NCBI GenBank assembly: GCA_028829895.1
Contig: CM054180.1
Coordinates: 95,106,135-95,170,134, forward strand
Reading direction: 5' to 3'
DNA length: 64,000 nucleotides
Source of the DNA: Sinotaia quadrata
Taxonomy: Eukaryota; Mollusca; Gastropoda; Architaenioglossa; Viviparidae
Shown here: piece after piece, positions 55,901-56,311 of the stretch
How the letters are laid out: each line of letters starts with the position of its first letter
Numbering within the stretch: the first letter of the stretch is position 1
Notes under the pieces: model-generated
What the model was told of the DNA's origin: nothing
Databases searched by the model: none
The model's input: only the letters and a program-made list of their open reading frames with translations
Program-made: the position numbers and the translations under genes

Positions 55901-56311
55901 GTGAATCCAGATTGAAAATAATTTCTAATAAAACATATGTAAATAATGAATTTACTTCCTGTTAGCGTTGTGAGTTTGTTTTTTTATGCATGTATAGACT
56001 GTGTTCCTTTTGAAAACCCATTTAATGCTGTCACATTACCCATATTGTCTTTCATTCTCATATTTTTGTGTGTGGTTTCTGAACAGTTACTCCAGACTTC
56101 TGTCTTTGTTGATACATATCTGCTTTCACTGTGACTACATCTGAGCTTTTGAATTTTGTTTAAATTATCAGGAGTGATCATTTTCCTAATGGCGGCAAGA
56201 AAGAAGCGGGCAACTCGTGGTGCATACAGTCCTAGTCAACAAGAAACATCCGGTTCAAGGGTGGAACTTGGAAATGTTTTAAAGAAACCACCAGAGGAAA
56301 GGCTGATTTGA
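577..56311 (+). CDS. crb: crumbs homologue, 3' part (14 exons, 1091 residues, 5' end outside window)
   Basis: Crumbs is a single-pass apical membrane protein. Its short tail binds Pals1/Stardust, Par6 and FERM proteins to set epithelial polarity. Exons: 577-1276, 3412-3524, 5783-6581, 33566-33704, 35830-35892, 37511-37658, 39102-39215, 42980-43102, 45381-45605, 48793-48924, 50255-50485, 51572-51837, 53114-53198, 56172-56311. All introns are GT-AG and phases agree at every junction, giving 1091 residues and a stop. Domains in fragment numbering: laminin G about 1-205, EGF about 210-245, short four-Cys EGF about 250-271, laminin G about 272-455, 14 EGFs about 460-1016, transmembrane helix about 1028-1052, tail 1053-1091 ending EERLI. 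The tail, with its [12 protein letters not shown] site and C-terminal ERLI, is diagnostic. Fourteen EGFs after the last laminin G is, from memory, more than vertebrate CRB1 has there. Upstream EGF and laminin G exons and the signal peptide must lie 5' of the window. Confidence 0.95.
1381..1720. repeat. Tandem repeat, about 86 bp x 4, degenerate
   Basis: Copies start near 1384, 1468, 1554 and 1660. Each opens with GACAAGAGTTGTC, which is itself a small inverted repeat; the fourth copy is diverged. A TA run interrupts it near 1613-1633. Confidence 0.8.
2878..2985. repeat. Low-complexity TATC/TATA tandem repeat
   Basis: Irregular copies of TTTAAAATATCTATCT with TATACATGTAT linkers. Simple microsatellite-derived DNA. 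Confidence 0.6.
3046..3235. repeat. Tandem repeat, 62 bp x 3
   Basis: Copies begin at 3046, 3108 and 3170 with GTTTGTTAGCTAT and share the GATAGCAAGTGTTTACT block. The third has a small insertion. Confidence 0.85.
3412..3524 (+). CDS. crb: crb exon 2: end of EGF and truncated EGF
   Basis: Residues 233-271. The first base completes the Gln codon split from exon 1. The acceptor is ATCTTTAG and the donor GTAAGT at 3525. It encodes the last three cysteines of the first EGF ([12 protein letters not shown]) and then a short EGF-like segment (DFC, SSC, AHC, FEC) with only four cysteines before the next laminin G. A similar shortened EGF running straight into laminin G is seen in other Crumbs proteins. 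The exon is 113 nt and its phases match both neighbours exactly. Confidence 0.9.
3525..5782 (+). other. crb intron between exons 2 and 3
   Basis: AT-rich intron with one clean 29-bp array at 4977. No RNA gene or coding exon recognised. The motif TATCCAGTA recurs loosely from 5470 to 5690. Confidence 0.75.
4977..5096. repeat. Tandem repeat, 29 bp x 4
   Basis: Unit begins GAATGAGTACAGAGGTGATG. Copies at 4977, 5006, 5035 and 5064 are almost identical; the array dies out at 5096. Confidence 0.9.
5783..6581 (+). CDS. crb: crb exon 3: second laminin G domain and two EGF domains
   Basis: Residues 271-537. The acceptor is GTCTTTCAG and the donor GTACGT at 6582. It begins with the Cys-Ile-Ser-Ser-Ala-Thr-Phe-Asn-Gly entry typical of Crumbs laminin G domains. 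The whole domain follows: [33 protein letters not shown] and [12 protein letters not shown], with the paired late cysteines in CLQEV and DDC. Then come one EGF (SCFASLC to HYC) and a calcium-binding EGF ([18 protein letters not shown]) broken at GVK by the donor. Its last cysteine is encoded 27 kb downstream in exon 4. Confidence 0.95.
8125..8380. repeat. Tandem repeat, about 55-60 bp, diverged
   Basis: Four to five copies of CAGTCATACTAAAAACTAA followed by ACACAACAGGCAGGC-like sequence. Confidence 0.7.
8970..9275. repeat. Tandem repeat, about 31 bp x 10
   Basis: Unit TTGACTTACTGATCTGTCTA plus GTCTTTCTGTT. Later copies are most alike. Confidence 0.85.
9490..9990. repeat. Degenerate short repeats (AAATAAGTCAGTAAAT-like)
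   Basis: Many diverged copies of a roughly 25-30 bp motif containing AAATAAGTCA and GGCCTAAAT. Probably an old, decayed minisatellite. Confidence 0.55.
10017..10406. repeat. Tandem repeat, 28 bp, about 13 copies
   Basis: Unit begins GACTATAGACGGTAGATAAC and ends TACAAGTA. Most copies are identical; a few carry an extra short TAGACGGTAGATAA block. Confidence 0.9.
10640..11500. other. CpG-containing intron segment, possible unmethylated or regulatory DNA
   Basis: This stretch has visibly more CpG and GC than the surrounding intron (for example AAATCGCGCGTGTGACG near 10805) and no tandem repeats. A full CRE palindrome TGACGTCA lies just beyond it, at 11506-11513. No coding exon or RNA gene recognised. 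A regulatory role is inference only. Confidence 0.3.
11610..11680. repeat. CA/CGCA microsatellite
   Basis: Alternating CA runs with CGCACGCACG in the middle. It produces spurious His-Thr and Cys-Val open frames. Confidence 0.9.
11700..12232. repeat. Higher-order tandem repeat, superperiod 207 bp
   Basis: Built from a block with ATTCTGTTAATGAAAG followed by GTGATCCAGTGGTGAATAAT or ATGATCCATTTTGATATG. The block starting at 11794 recurs at 12001, and the pattern of variants repeats with it, indicating amplification of a composite unit. Confidence 0.85.
12655..12659. repeat. Left target-site duplication AAGAG
   Basis: AAGAG immediately before the LTR start TGTGACG. It matches the five bases immediately after the terminal CGTAACA at 20493. 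Confidence 0.85.
12660..14354 (+). mobile_element. LTR, plus orientation, 1,695 bp
   Basis: It starts TGTGACGATG and ends GGAAACGTAACA, followed by AG and a primer binding site. The inner end carries TATTTA and AATAAA motifs. The LTR has six CACGTG sites, at 12850, 12862, 13152, 13269, 13439 and 13709. A TATA-like TCATAAAATA sits at 12885-12894, just after the first pair, which could mark the U3/R start. No coding capacity beyond short chance frames. Confidence 0.9.
12850..12867. promoter_or_regulatory. Paired CACGTG E-boxes upstream of a TATA-like box in the LTR
   Basis: CACGTG at 12850-12855 and 12862-12867, 12 bp apart start to start, with a TATA-like sequence about 20 bp downstream. The same arrangement is mirrored at 15938-15955 in the inverted LTR. 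bHLH factors (Myc/Max, MITF, CLOCK families) bind CACGTG; the role here is inference. Confidence 0.5.
14357..14373 (+). promoter_or_regulatory. tRNA primer binding site (+)
   Basis: TGGTGCCTCGTCCGCGG, two bases after the LTR end. It is the complement of a tRNA 3' end finishing in GGCACCA. The adjacent bases, read on the other strand, look like a T-loop (TCAATC). The acceptor part resembles an elongator Met tRNA, but I cannot confirm the primer. Confidence 0.75.
14374..14446 (+). mobile_element. Partial leader (+), central part of the palindrome
   Basis: About 73 bases homologous to the minus-strand leader next to 20385, but with several substitutions and small indels between the two. It ends abruptly where the inverted LTR begins. 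Confidence 0.8.
14451..16145 (-). mobile_element. LTR, minus orientation, 1,695 bp (3' LTR of the inverted copy)
   Basis: Exact mirror of the 12660-14354 LTR as far as I compared. On the minus strand it follows the polypurine tract directly, so it is the 3' LTR of the gag-bearing unit. Beyond its CGTAACA end, the minus strand reads AGTG, the first four bases that normally follow an LTR before the primer site, and then jumps to the reversed leader. Confidence 0.9.
16146..16158 (-). promoter_or_regulatory. Polypurine tract of the retroelement
   Basis: Minus strand AAAAGCAAGGGGG, directly before the LTR start TGTGACG. This is where plus-strand cDNA synthesis primes in LTR elements. Confidence 0.8.
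16159..16191 (-). other. 14-bp stem-loop abutting the polypurine tract
   Basis: GAGGCGTTTATCTT and AAGATAAATGCCTC pair over 14 positions, with one mismatch that is a G-U pair in RNA from one strand, around a 5-base loop. It lies immediately upstream of the polypurine tract on the minus strand. Confidence 0.8.
16192..16832 (-). other. Retroelement 3' untranslated internal region
   Basis: AT-rich stretch between the stop of the gag-like ORF and the stem-loop. A 71-codon plus-strand open frame at 16553-16768 has no recognisable features. No pol remnants seen. Confidence 0.6.
16833..19790 (-). CDS. Gag-like protein of a non-autonomous LTR retrotransposon, 985 aa
   Basis: Intact minus-strand ORF; the ATG lies about 600 nt after the primer binding site. 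Residues 1-35 ([20 protein letters not shown]) followed by a charged coiled coil (about 35-75) resemble the N terminus of gag proteins of metazoan Gypsy-type elements, by memory of the family only. A second Glu/Lys/Arg-rich helical region spans about 95-200. The remaining 750 residues are Ser/Thr/Asp-rich, probably disordered. They carry a recurring Glu-Thr-Asp motif ([40 protein letters not shown] and others) at irregular spacing. No CCHC zinc knuckle, protease DTG or polymerase motif is visible. The long open frame suggests recent activity or selection. A domesticated or unrelated coiled-coil protein is the alternative. Confidence 0.6.
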   Translation of the reverse strand: MDISDLEQTIASLREIGSLIGYRTEDELMNFVRTELDWEEEREKRREEHAKELERIKLDGALAMERIEIEDDHLTTLIDLRVDERMGSLQLMEILKREQKIGISLEYRGEQLRIFVLLALNEKEIEHREEIRSSISSRAKQLCDKDFQFKGEGKAEIRDLTFEIRKLKKERLRLIERKESLELEWLWTEIKTESKIVGKGEGTVDKLRQEGQAVNFDLPRSNAASVETDTQKLVALPSTADKIDENKCFDKTITVQHANQFTETVGVPPKLDLETETRKDTVVKDLITRVEFGQTHTPPCTCDTLFDGLNAHDKIETDSIGCVPLRCDETSSNTVTDFSDRTNMHEKIETDSISCVSSKGSDASTESTDRTVSLRGSHENVLATKTETDVGRSRSPMIDVSHDVILEHKIIALCEVSSANTLIARETEVFDPDDSIGSITDEDNVPMISSFTSDDMTVVRAETEFFSKRDMEEDIVENCTGKVDDNNACVLKCIHAVVRDMAELSADKSLNGLSDVDRSHGTWTTFIDSPVEIKECHEYVPKTETSGSKEEGVSLTDMFFGSLLISTECNPWLIKDTVQMSDRTRSIDNENRSDGLITRVGGASGLLLTSDAENYDRGNRGSVAYNTQGVDMVMLFSVLETGNIHCQLVTETDRISIIDSDDLMRRHIELTKSVETDYVSSINGMVQGRQSITLGEFKTEPLFIQPQESDLLASESDHTVTRVTKETRTYVVKERDKLTDITVEHLVVNGLKQKTTSGMRYFTSVYDKIRRTEPPDLGEKLMLQFRYFRETGNRDRAHLQTYDVRLDAKWTHSRSDAIPTKDVECMRTRNVQCIHNDVTTDARNTKRANFHLREFSDKAKSDRFEIQTSHNQCHSDTDMIRNVSRSLKLLDGVETSHTETDTTKNILNLTSTLGSFERDKTLQGRTYRTRNEKSKLDMQYIAPHSDILTNRVRKKEYSCHAVDMLTHMDDDVYWGWDRTTKIAQQ
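19791..20385 (-). mobile_element. Retroelement 5' leader (-)
   Basis: About 600 nt between primer binding site and ATG on the minus strand, with several short GTTCG-type repeats near 20312. Its first 70 bases match the plus-oriented fragment at 14374-14446 imperfectly. Confidence 0.7.
20386..20402 (-). promoter_or_regulatory. tRNA primer binding site (-)
   Basis: Reverse complement of TGGTGCCTCGTCCGCGG, separated by AG from the LTR end. Identical to the plus-oriented site at 14357-14373. Confidence 0.75.
20405..20493. mobile_element. Chimeric LTR remnant: 16 bases inverted LTR end joined to 73 bases plus LTR end
   Basis: TGTTACGTTTCCAGTA (20405-20420) is the LTR end in minus orientation. 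20421-20493 equals the last 73 bases of the LTR in plus orientation (compare 14282-14354). The two ends therefore form a 16-bp inverted repeat, and the rest of the 3' LTR is missing. Confidence 0.88.
20494..20498. repeat. Right target-site duplication AAGAG
   Basis: Five bases directly after the LTR-type end CGTAACA, equal to 12655-12659. Confidence 0.85.
20630..20720. promoter_or_regulatory. Possible internal promoter-like segment with CRE and YY1-type sites
   Basis: Contains a palindromic CRE TGACGTCA (20636-20643) and GGCCATTCTTG (YY1-like) near 20698, in a CpG-containing stretch downstream of the LTR insertion. There is no TATA box or first exon I can define, so this is only a candidate. 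Confidence 0.2.
20879..20987. repeat. Direct duplication, 54 bp x 2
   Basis: TTATGGCAGGTTAAAACATG and following sequence starts again 54 bp later, nearly identical. Confidence 0.9.
21055..21080. repeat. GT microsatellite
   Basis: Short GT run, 13 or so units. Confidence 0.9.
21085..21215 (+). mobile_element. Possible tRNA-derived SINE fragment
   Basis: Contains a B-box-like GGTTCGAGCTC (21122-21132), preceded by AAAGGATGCC. A CACACCCTACTTTAGGGAGG body follows, which resembles tRNA-SINE bodies. No convincing A box, A-tail or target-site duplication is visible, so it may be truncated or a chance match. Confidence 0.35.
21500..22480. other. CpG-containing intron stretch without recognised features
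   Basis: More CpG than the AT-rich intron around it (for example GTGACGCGAAGGACGGG near 21643), but no exon, RNA or repeat that I can support. Open frames here lack any domain signature. Confidence 0.4.
22490..22880. repeat. Diverged repeats (CCGGATCTTACCTTGAAG) with a G14 run
   Basis: Three to four copies of TACCGGATCTTACCTTGAAG with AGTAGTCTACTAG-like sequence. A homopolymer of G lies at about 22664-22677. Confidence 0.65.
23172..23325. repeat. Tandem repeat, 39 bp x 4
   Basis: Unit GAATTATTGGGTTAGCCGAG plus TGTTCATCATATTGAACAG. Confidence 0.9.
23910..24122. repeat. Tandem repeat, 52 bp x 4
   Basis: Unit contains CATGTTACTGTTTGAATG and ACAAACTGTCACTAGATGG. Copies nearly identical. Confidence 0.9.
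24178..24325. repeat. Tandem repeat, about 36 bp x 4
   Basis: Unit GTTTAGAGTTTGTAAGGAAA plus GTCAGTAGAACTACAT. Confidence 0.85.
25015..25425. repeat. Tandem repeat, about 49 bp x 8
   Basis: Unit AGTATAATTAACATCTCGTT plus CAGATTAAAGTCCAAACTTGTACTTGTCT. Earliest copies are a few bases longer. Confidence 0.9.
25690..25905. repeat. Tandem repeat, 49 bp x 4
   Basis: Unit ACACTAACAATTAATCCCAG plus ACTAATATACACAGGTCTGTAACATTTCT. Confidence 0.9.
26030..26265. repeat. Diverged direct duplication, about 115 bp x 2
   Basis: TGTATCAGTTTTAGGTCTT through TTACCTAGTTCATTGA appears twice with many substitutions. Confidence 0.7.
26891..28939. mobile_element. Foldback-type element with about 500-bp inverted arms
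   Basis: Left arm about 26891-27395, opening TTAGTAGGTAGCAGCAC. It is matched in reverse complement by the right arm, about 28432-28939, ending GTGCTGCTGCCTACTAA, with clear but diverged similarity throughout. Examples are the paired stretches around 27230/28580 (AATTAAATGCTGCATC) and 27365/28450 (AATGGTCAAAAG). A third terminus, GTGCTGCTACCTAATATTAG, lies at 29777-29796, so the element may really extend to there. The middle has no transposase ORF. This looks like a non-autonomous DNA transposon; the superfamily is not determined and no clean target duplication is seen. Confidence 0.65.
27396..28431. other. Centre of the inverted-arm element, with an internal direct duplication
   Basis: About 1 kb. 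Its first half contains more CpG than the surroundings. Its second half holds a diverged direct duplication of about 190 bp (27888-28070 and 28079-28232) with TTGCAAAGATGCTACTTTCA and TTAGGCCTA motifs. No coding exon recognised. Confidence 0.55.
28940..29796. other. AT-rich segment ending in a third copy of the element terminus
   Basis: No gene recognised. It ends with GTGCTGCTACCTAATATTAG (29777-29796), the reverse complement of the 26891 terminus. It is therefore either the true right end of the foldback element or the end of a second, related copy. Confidence 0.5.
29797..30000. repeat. Degenerate tandem repeat, about 50 bp x 4
   Basis: Copies of CAAAGCACACCATGGAGAAT-like and TTCCAGAATCTTCA-like blocks. 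The short open frames inside are not genes. Confidence 0.6.
30650..31150. repeat. Pyrimidine-rich tandem repeat, about 46 bp x 10
   Basis: Unit CTGTTCTGTATTCTTTGCAT plus CAATTATTTTCTGTTTCCTTCCTTCA. It gives a 196-codon Phe/Ser-rich open frame that is repeat translation, not a gene. Confidence 0.85.
31738..31795. repeat. GT/GA microsatellite
   Basis: GT runs flanking AGAGAGAAAGAGAG. Confidence 0.9.
32283..32324. repeat. CT microsatellite, about 20 units
   Basis: Uninterrupted CT dinucleotides. Confidence 0.95.
32560..32885. repeat. Degenerate tandem repeat, about 28-34 bp
   Basis: Copies of CCACTTTCCAGTAGTTCTTA and TCAGTCTTAAAAGCA. The Ser-rich open frame over it is an artefact. Confidence 0.7.
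33150..33505. repeat. Tandem repeat, 49 bp x 7
   Basis: Unit TACTAATATTTGAGATACCT plus GTGAATACTAGTGATAATTCATTGCATAG. It stops about 60 bp before the acceptor of exon 4. Confidence 0.92.
33566..33704 (+). CDS. crb: crb exon 4: EGF domain
   Basis: Residues 537-583, one base plus 46 codons, ending in phase 0. The acceptor is TTTCCCCCCAG and the donor GTAAGC at 33705. The first codons (K, C, E) finish the EGF left open at 6581, which ties the two sides of the 27 kb intron together. A full six-cysteine EGF follows (DVC, SSC, SQC, YYC, NC, DFC), with a longer than usual loop between the third and fourth cysteines. Confidence 0.92.
33740..33960. repeat. Degenerate tandem repeat, about 60 bp
   Basis: Copies of TTTTAATAGTTGTGGCAGAT after TTTGACCATTGGCCATT-like sequence. 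Confidence 0.6.
34050..34990. repeat. Tandem repeat, 49 bp, best copies 34260-34560, decaying downstream
   Basis: Unit GATTGTCATTAACTTGAAAT plus CAGGTTATCTTTGTTTAGTTGTCATTTCT. Five near-identical units in the core with diverged relatives on both sides. Confidence 0.88.
34995..35235. repeat. Two short arrays: 70-bp duplication and 34-bp x 4
   Basis: TTTTCTGCTTGTCTTTATCC block twice, then copies of AATTCAGGTTTTCTTGATTG plus TCTTCACTATAAG. Confidence 0.75.
35830..35892 (+). CDS. crb: crb exon 5: 63-nt exon coding half an EGF domain
   Basis: Residues 584-604, 21 codons, phase 0 at both ends. The acceptor is TTTGTTTCAG; the donor GTTTGA at 35893 is weak. It encodes the first three cysteines of an EGF: NCSSNPC, which fits the C-x-S-x-P-C O-glucose site, and GGTC, which fits the O-fucose site. 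The other three cysteines are in exon 6. Because it is symmetric, skipping it would keep the frame but leave half an EGF. Confidence 0.88.
36235..36440. repeat. Tandem repeat, 42 bp x 5
   Basis: Unit TCCATATTTGTATCTCTTGA plus TTGGTTTCCATGTCTGTGTGTG. The unit is a multiple of three, so it reads open on both strands. Confidence 0.92.
36765..37085. repeat. Tandem repeat, 47 bp x 7
   Basis: Unit GTGACTTAACTAGCATTGGA plus CATCAGTACTACATTCTGAAGACACAA. Very regular. Confidence 0.93.
37130..37440. repeat. Degenerate repeats of ACTTTTATAACAAACTTCTA type
   Basis: Short diverged units of about 38 bp, then two copies of a GCACATTTATATAATTTTTG block. Confidence 0.6.
37511..37658 (+). CDS. crb: crb exon 6: end of one EGF and most of the next
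   Basis: Residues 605-654. The acceptor is TTTGTCTCAG and the donor GTCAGT at 37659, ending in phase 1. It finishes the EGF begun in exon 5 (SCNC, PLC) and encodes five cysteines of the next EGF (DYC, STC, GTC, YTC, TC). The split Gly codon leads into the GYTG motif of exon 7. Confidence 0.92.
37659..39101 (+). other. crb intron between exons 6 and 7
   Basis: AT-rich. From 37970 to 38480 it holds decayed repeats of GATTTAGTGTCAGTTA-like sequence about 50-60 bp apart. No other feature recognised. Confidence 0.7.
39102..39215 (+). CDS. crb: crb exon 7: EGF domain module
   Basis: Residues 654-692, 114 nt, phase 1 on both sides. The acceptor is ATATGCATAG, with a weak pyrimidine tract; the donor is GTAATT at 39216. 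It encodes YTGTKC, closing the previous EGF, and then a calcium-binding type EGF (INDC, TSC, GIC, SCSC) interrupted at the DG before the last cysteine. This phase-1 break just before the final GxxGxxC recurs in exons 7-12. Confidence 0.9.
39317..39410. repeat. Polypyrimidine tract (TTCC)n(CTCC)n(TTCC)n
   Basis: About 94 bases almost without purine on this strand, roughly mirror-symmetric (TTCC blocks flanking CTCC and C runs). Confidence 0.95.
39550..39672. repeat. Direct duplication, about 60 bp x 2
   Basis: GTGCCTAGAAGT through AATAATACAGTTGAAAAC twice. Confidence 0.85.
40225..40545. repeat. Degenerate tandem repeat, about 36-40 bp
   Basis: Units contain CATTTTACACCATTTACAG and TTCCCCTTCTACATT. 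Confidence 0.75.
40815..41045. repeat. Tandem repeat, about 30 bp x 8
   Basis: Unit GTCAGCAAAATGTGTATAAA plus GCAGTAAAAC. Confidence 0.88.
41090..41500. repeat. Tandem repeat, 34 bp, about 10 copies, older copies first
   Basis: Unit AAATACTCTGTCAAGCTCAG plus ACTTTGACACAGGT. Copies from 41320 on are nearly identical and those before are diverged. Confidence 0.88.
41500..42145. repeat. Tandem repeat, 35 bp, about 17 copies
   Basis: Unit AACCTATAACACAAATAAGT plus ATTTTGTTGAACTCA. A block of central copies shares the variant AAACAAGT in place of AAATAAGT. Confidence 0.95.
42498..42994. repeat. 72-bp tandem array carrying seven copies of the exon 8 splice acceptor
   Basis: Seven acceptors TTTCTTTAG lie exactly 72 bp apart, AG ending at 42547, 42619, 42691, 42763, 42835, 42907 and 42979. 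Each is followed by the first 14 bases of exon 8 (GTTGGACCGGCATT). In the exon's reading frame, each upstream copy hits TGA about 45 bases after its AG. The 175-codon open frame over the array is in another frame and results from the 24-codon unit length. Confidence 0.95.
42980..43102 (+). CDS. crb: crb exon 8: EGF domain module behind a repeated acceptor
   Basis: Residues 692-733, 123 nt, phase 1 on both sides; donor GTTAGA at 43103. It encodes WTGIRC, closing the previous EGF, and then a calcium-binding EGF ([18 protein letters not shown]). The acceptor TTTCTTTAG plus the first 14 exon bases form part of a 72-bp tandem repeat. Six upstream copies of the same acceptor exist (AG ending 42547, 42619, 42691, 42763, 42835, 42907), and only the seventh (42979) leads into the true exon. 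Confidence 0.92.
43430..43655. repeat. Tandem repeat, about 60 bp x 3-4
   Basis: Units contain TTCTCCAATAATACAGTTGT and CCTCCACTTGCTTCTTTG. Confidence 0.8.
43703..43747. repeat. Alternating CA/CG tract
   Basis: CA run followed by GCATGCACGCATGCACACGC and GCGCGTGTGCAC; alternating purine-pyrimidine with Z-DNA potential. Confidence 0.9.
43985..44330. repeat. Tandem repeat, 64 bp x 5
   Basis: Unit TAAAAGTACAGTGTATACAC plus ACTAAATCACACAAGTATTATAG and GATACTGAATATTTC. The middle copies are identical. Confidence 0.92.
45381..45605 (+). CDS. crb: crb exon 9: two EGF domains
   Basis: Residues 733-808, 225 nt, phase 1 on both sides. The acceptor is ATTTTCAG and the donor GTAAGT at 45606. It closes the previous EGF (TNC), encodes one complete EGF (INEC, GFC, GNC, GSFICEC, SDC), and then five cysteines of the next (NC, NQC, GIC, WGCTC). 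The first EGF has the calcium-binding pattern with D-I-N/E-I-N-E style linker residues. Confidence 0.92.
46375..46665. repeat. Degenerate tandem repeat, about 38 bp x 7
   Basis: Units contain AATAAAATTCAAATATGTAT and TGGTGCAAC. Confidence 0.7.
47450..47830. repeat. Tandem repeat, 22 bp, about 16 copies
   Basis: Unit GTATTGTTGTGACTAACTCA plus TA. Confidence 0.93.
48793..48924 (+). CDS. crb: crb exon 10: EGF domain
   Basis: Residues 808-852, 132 nt, phase 1 on both sides. The acceptor is TCAAAACCAG, with a poor pyrimidine tract; the donor is GTAAGT at 48925. It closes the previous EGF (PTC) and encodes a divergent EGF (GPC, KPC, KKC, YTCEC) with a long third loop and several N-x-T sites. The weak tract makes this the least typical acceptor in the gene, but phase and cysteine pattern both fit. 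Confidence 0.88.
48925..50254 (+). other. crb intron between exons 10 and 11
   Basis: Contains a GAGTGGATGA-type duplication (48960-49085) and the array at 49430. Otherwise AT-rich without features. Confidence 0.8.
49425..49885. repeat. Tandem repeat, about 33 bp, about 12 copies in two blocks
   Basis: Unit AACAATCACAGTGGTGAAAA plus GAATGGTATGA. Two copies of a longer AGCACATAAGTTACAGGCTG block separate the runs. Confidence 0.85.
50255..50485 (+). CDS. crb: crb exon 11: two calcium-binding EGF domains
   Basis: Residues 852-929, 231 nt, phase 1 on both sides. The acceptor is TTTATTGCAG and the donor GTAAAA at 50486. It closes the previous EGF (WSGQNC). It then encodes IDIDEC, SSPC, ATC, GSFNCSC, TKC, followed by TDINEC, SQPC, GIC, NYTCNC. 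CLSSPC and CSSQPC fit the O-glucose consensus. The last 20 bases of the exon and the donor are duplicated downstream in a 62-bp tandem array. Confidence 0.93.
50465..50660. repeat. 62-bp tandem array duplicating the exon 11 donor
   Basis: Copy 1 spans the end of exon 11 and its donor (CACAG|GTAAAAT). Copies 2 and 3 start 62 and 124 bp later and keep GTAACTGCAAT and the intron sequence, but read ACAGATAAAAT. In both extra copies the donor GT is AT. Confidence 0.95.
50486..51571 (+). other. crb intron between exons 11 and 12
   Basis: It begins with the 62-bp array. A 45-bp x 3 array lies at 50830-50980 (ATCATTTCTTTTGTCACCTT unit). The remainder is AT-rich and featureless. Confidence 0.8.
51572..51837 (+). 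CDS. crb: crb exon 12: last two EGF domains
   Basis: Residues 929-1017, ending in phase 0. The acceptor is TGGAACAG and the donor GTGAAT at 51838. It closes the previous EGF (YQGNIC), then encodes a calcium-binding EGF (INEC, WSC, GSC, GSFDCVC, TRC) and the membrane-proximal EGF (PCFHYVC, GVC, ASCLC, ERC). Reading on through the donor gives a stop soon after, so splicing to the transmembrane exon is required for a membrane protein. Confidence 0.93.
51838..53113 (+). other. crb intron between exons 12 and 13
   Basis: AT-rich, with a roughly 57-bp x 3 repeat at 52385-52550 (ATAAAATTGGCTCAGCATTA). Near the acceptor there is a duplication of about 57 bp. Confidence 0.8.
52973..53090. repeat. Direct duplication, about 57 bp x 2, with acceptor-like ends
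   Basis: GTTTTGTGGTTATGTTGTAA through CACTATTTGCAGTGGGTT occurs twice. Each copy carries TTTGCAG, 27-84 bp upstream of the true exon 13 acceptor. Confidence 0.9.
53114..53198 (+). CDS. crb: crb exon 13: juxtamembrane linker and most of the transmembrane helix
   Basis: Residues 1018-1046. The acceptor is TTCTGTTTTGCAG and the donor GTAAAT at 53199. It encodes a short acidic linker (SHFTGDDN) and then a run of Ile, Val and Leu with Gly and Pro ([16 protein letters not shown]), which is the single membrane helix. The intron interrupts the helix near its cytoplasmic end. Just upstream (52984-53088), a tandem duplication contains two other TTTGCAG sequences. Confidence 0.93.
53397..53978. repeat. 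Tandem repeat, 63/54 bp variants, about 10 copies
   Basis: Unit CAGATATTTAGAGTGTATCC plus TGTGTTTATTTTCTTCTTCATG and GTATGTATAGAGTAAGTCAA. A shorter variant lacks nine bases. Both lengths are multiples of three, so it reads open on both strands (171 and 148 codons); these are not genes. Confidence 0.95.
54490..54805. repeat. Tandem repeat, 59-60 bp x 5
   Basis: Unit TTGTGTATTACTTTTGCCAT plus TATTTTTATAACAGTCCTGTG and TTTCTTTGGACACGTTTC. Confidence 0.92.
55135..55505. repeat. Tandem repeat, about 55 bp, about 7 copies
   Basis: Units contain ACTTTGAGTTTTTCAACAAG and ATATTGTTTCTATAAACTTG. Later copies are most alike. Confidence 0.85.
55840..55898. repeat. TA microsatellite, about 28 units
   Basis: Uninterrupted TA dinucleotides. 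Confidence 0.95.
56172..56311 (+). CDS. crb: crb exon 14: end of transmembrane helix and conserved cytoplasmic tail
   Basis: Residues 1046-1091 and the TGA stop at 56309-56311; acceptor AAATTATCAG. It encodes VIIFLM, finishing the helix. The tail follows: [18 protein letters not shown] (FERM-binding juxtamembrane motif with the conserved Tyr), a short variable middle, and [13 protein letters not shown] with the C-terminal PDZ ligand ERLI bound by Pals1/Stardust and Par6. The first aPKC-type threonine (RAT) is present. The residue corresponding to the second threonine of the Drosophila tail (from memory GTY) is alanine here (56222-56224). Confidence 0.97.

Larger units (their letters stand above)
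53199..56171 (+). other. crb intron between exons 13 and 14
   Basis: Splits the transmembrane helix. Holds arrays at 53397, 54490 and 55140 and a long TA run (listed). No other gene recognised. Confidence 0.82.

Noticed and set aside
55946..56134. 62-codon hydrophobic open frame just before exon 14
   Set aside because: It has no cysteine or laminin G pattern and is not in phase with a splice path; exon 13 joins exon 14 exactly at the glycine codon.
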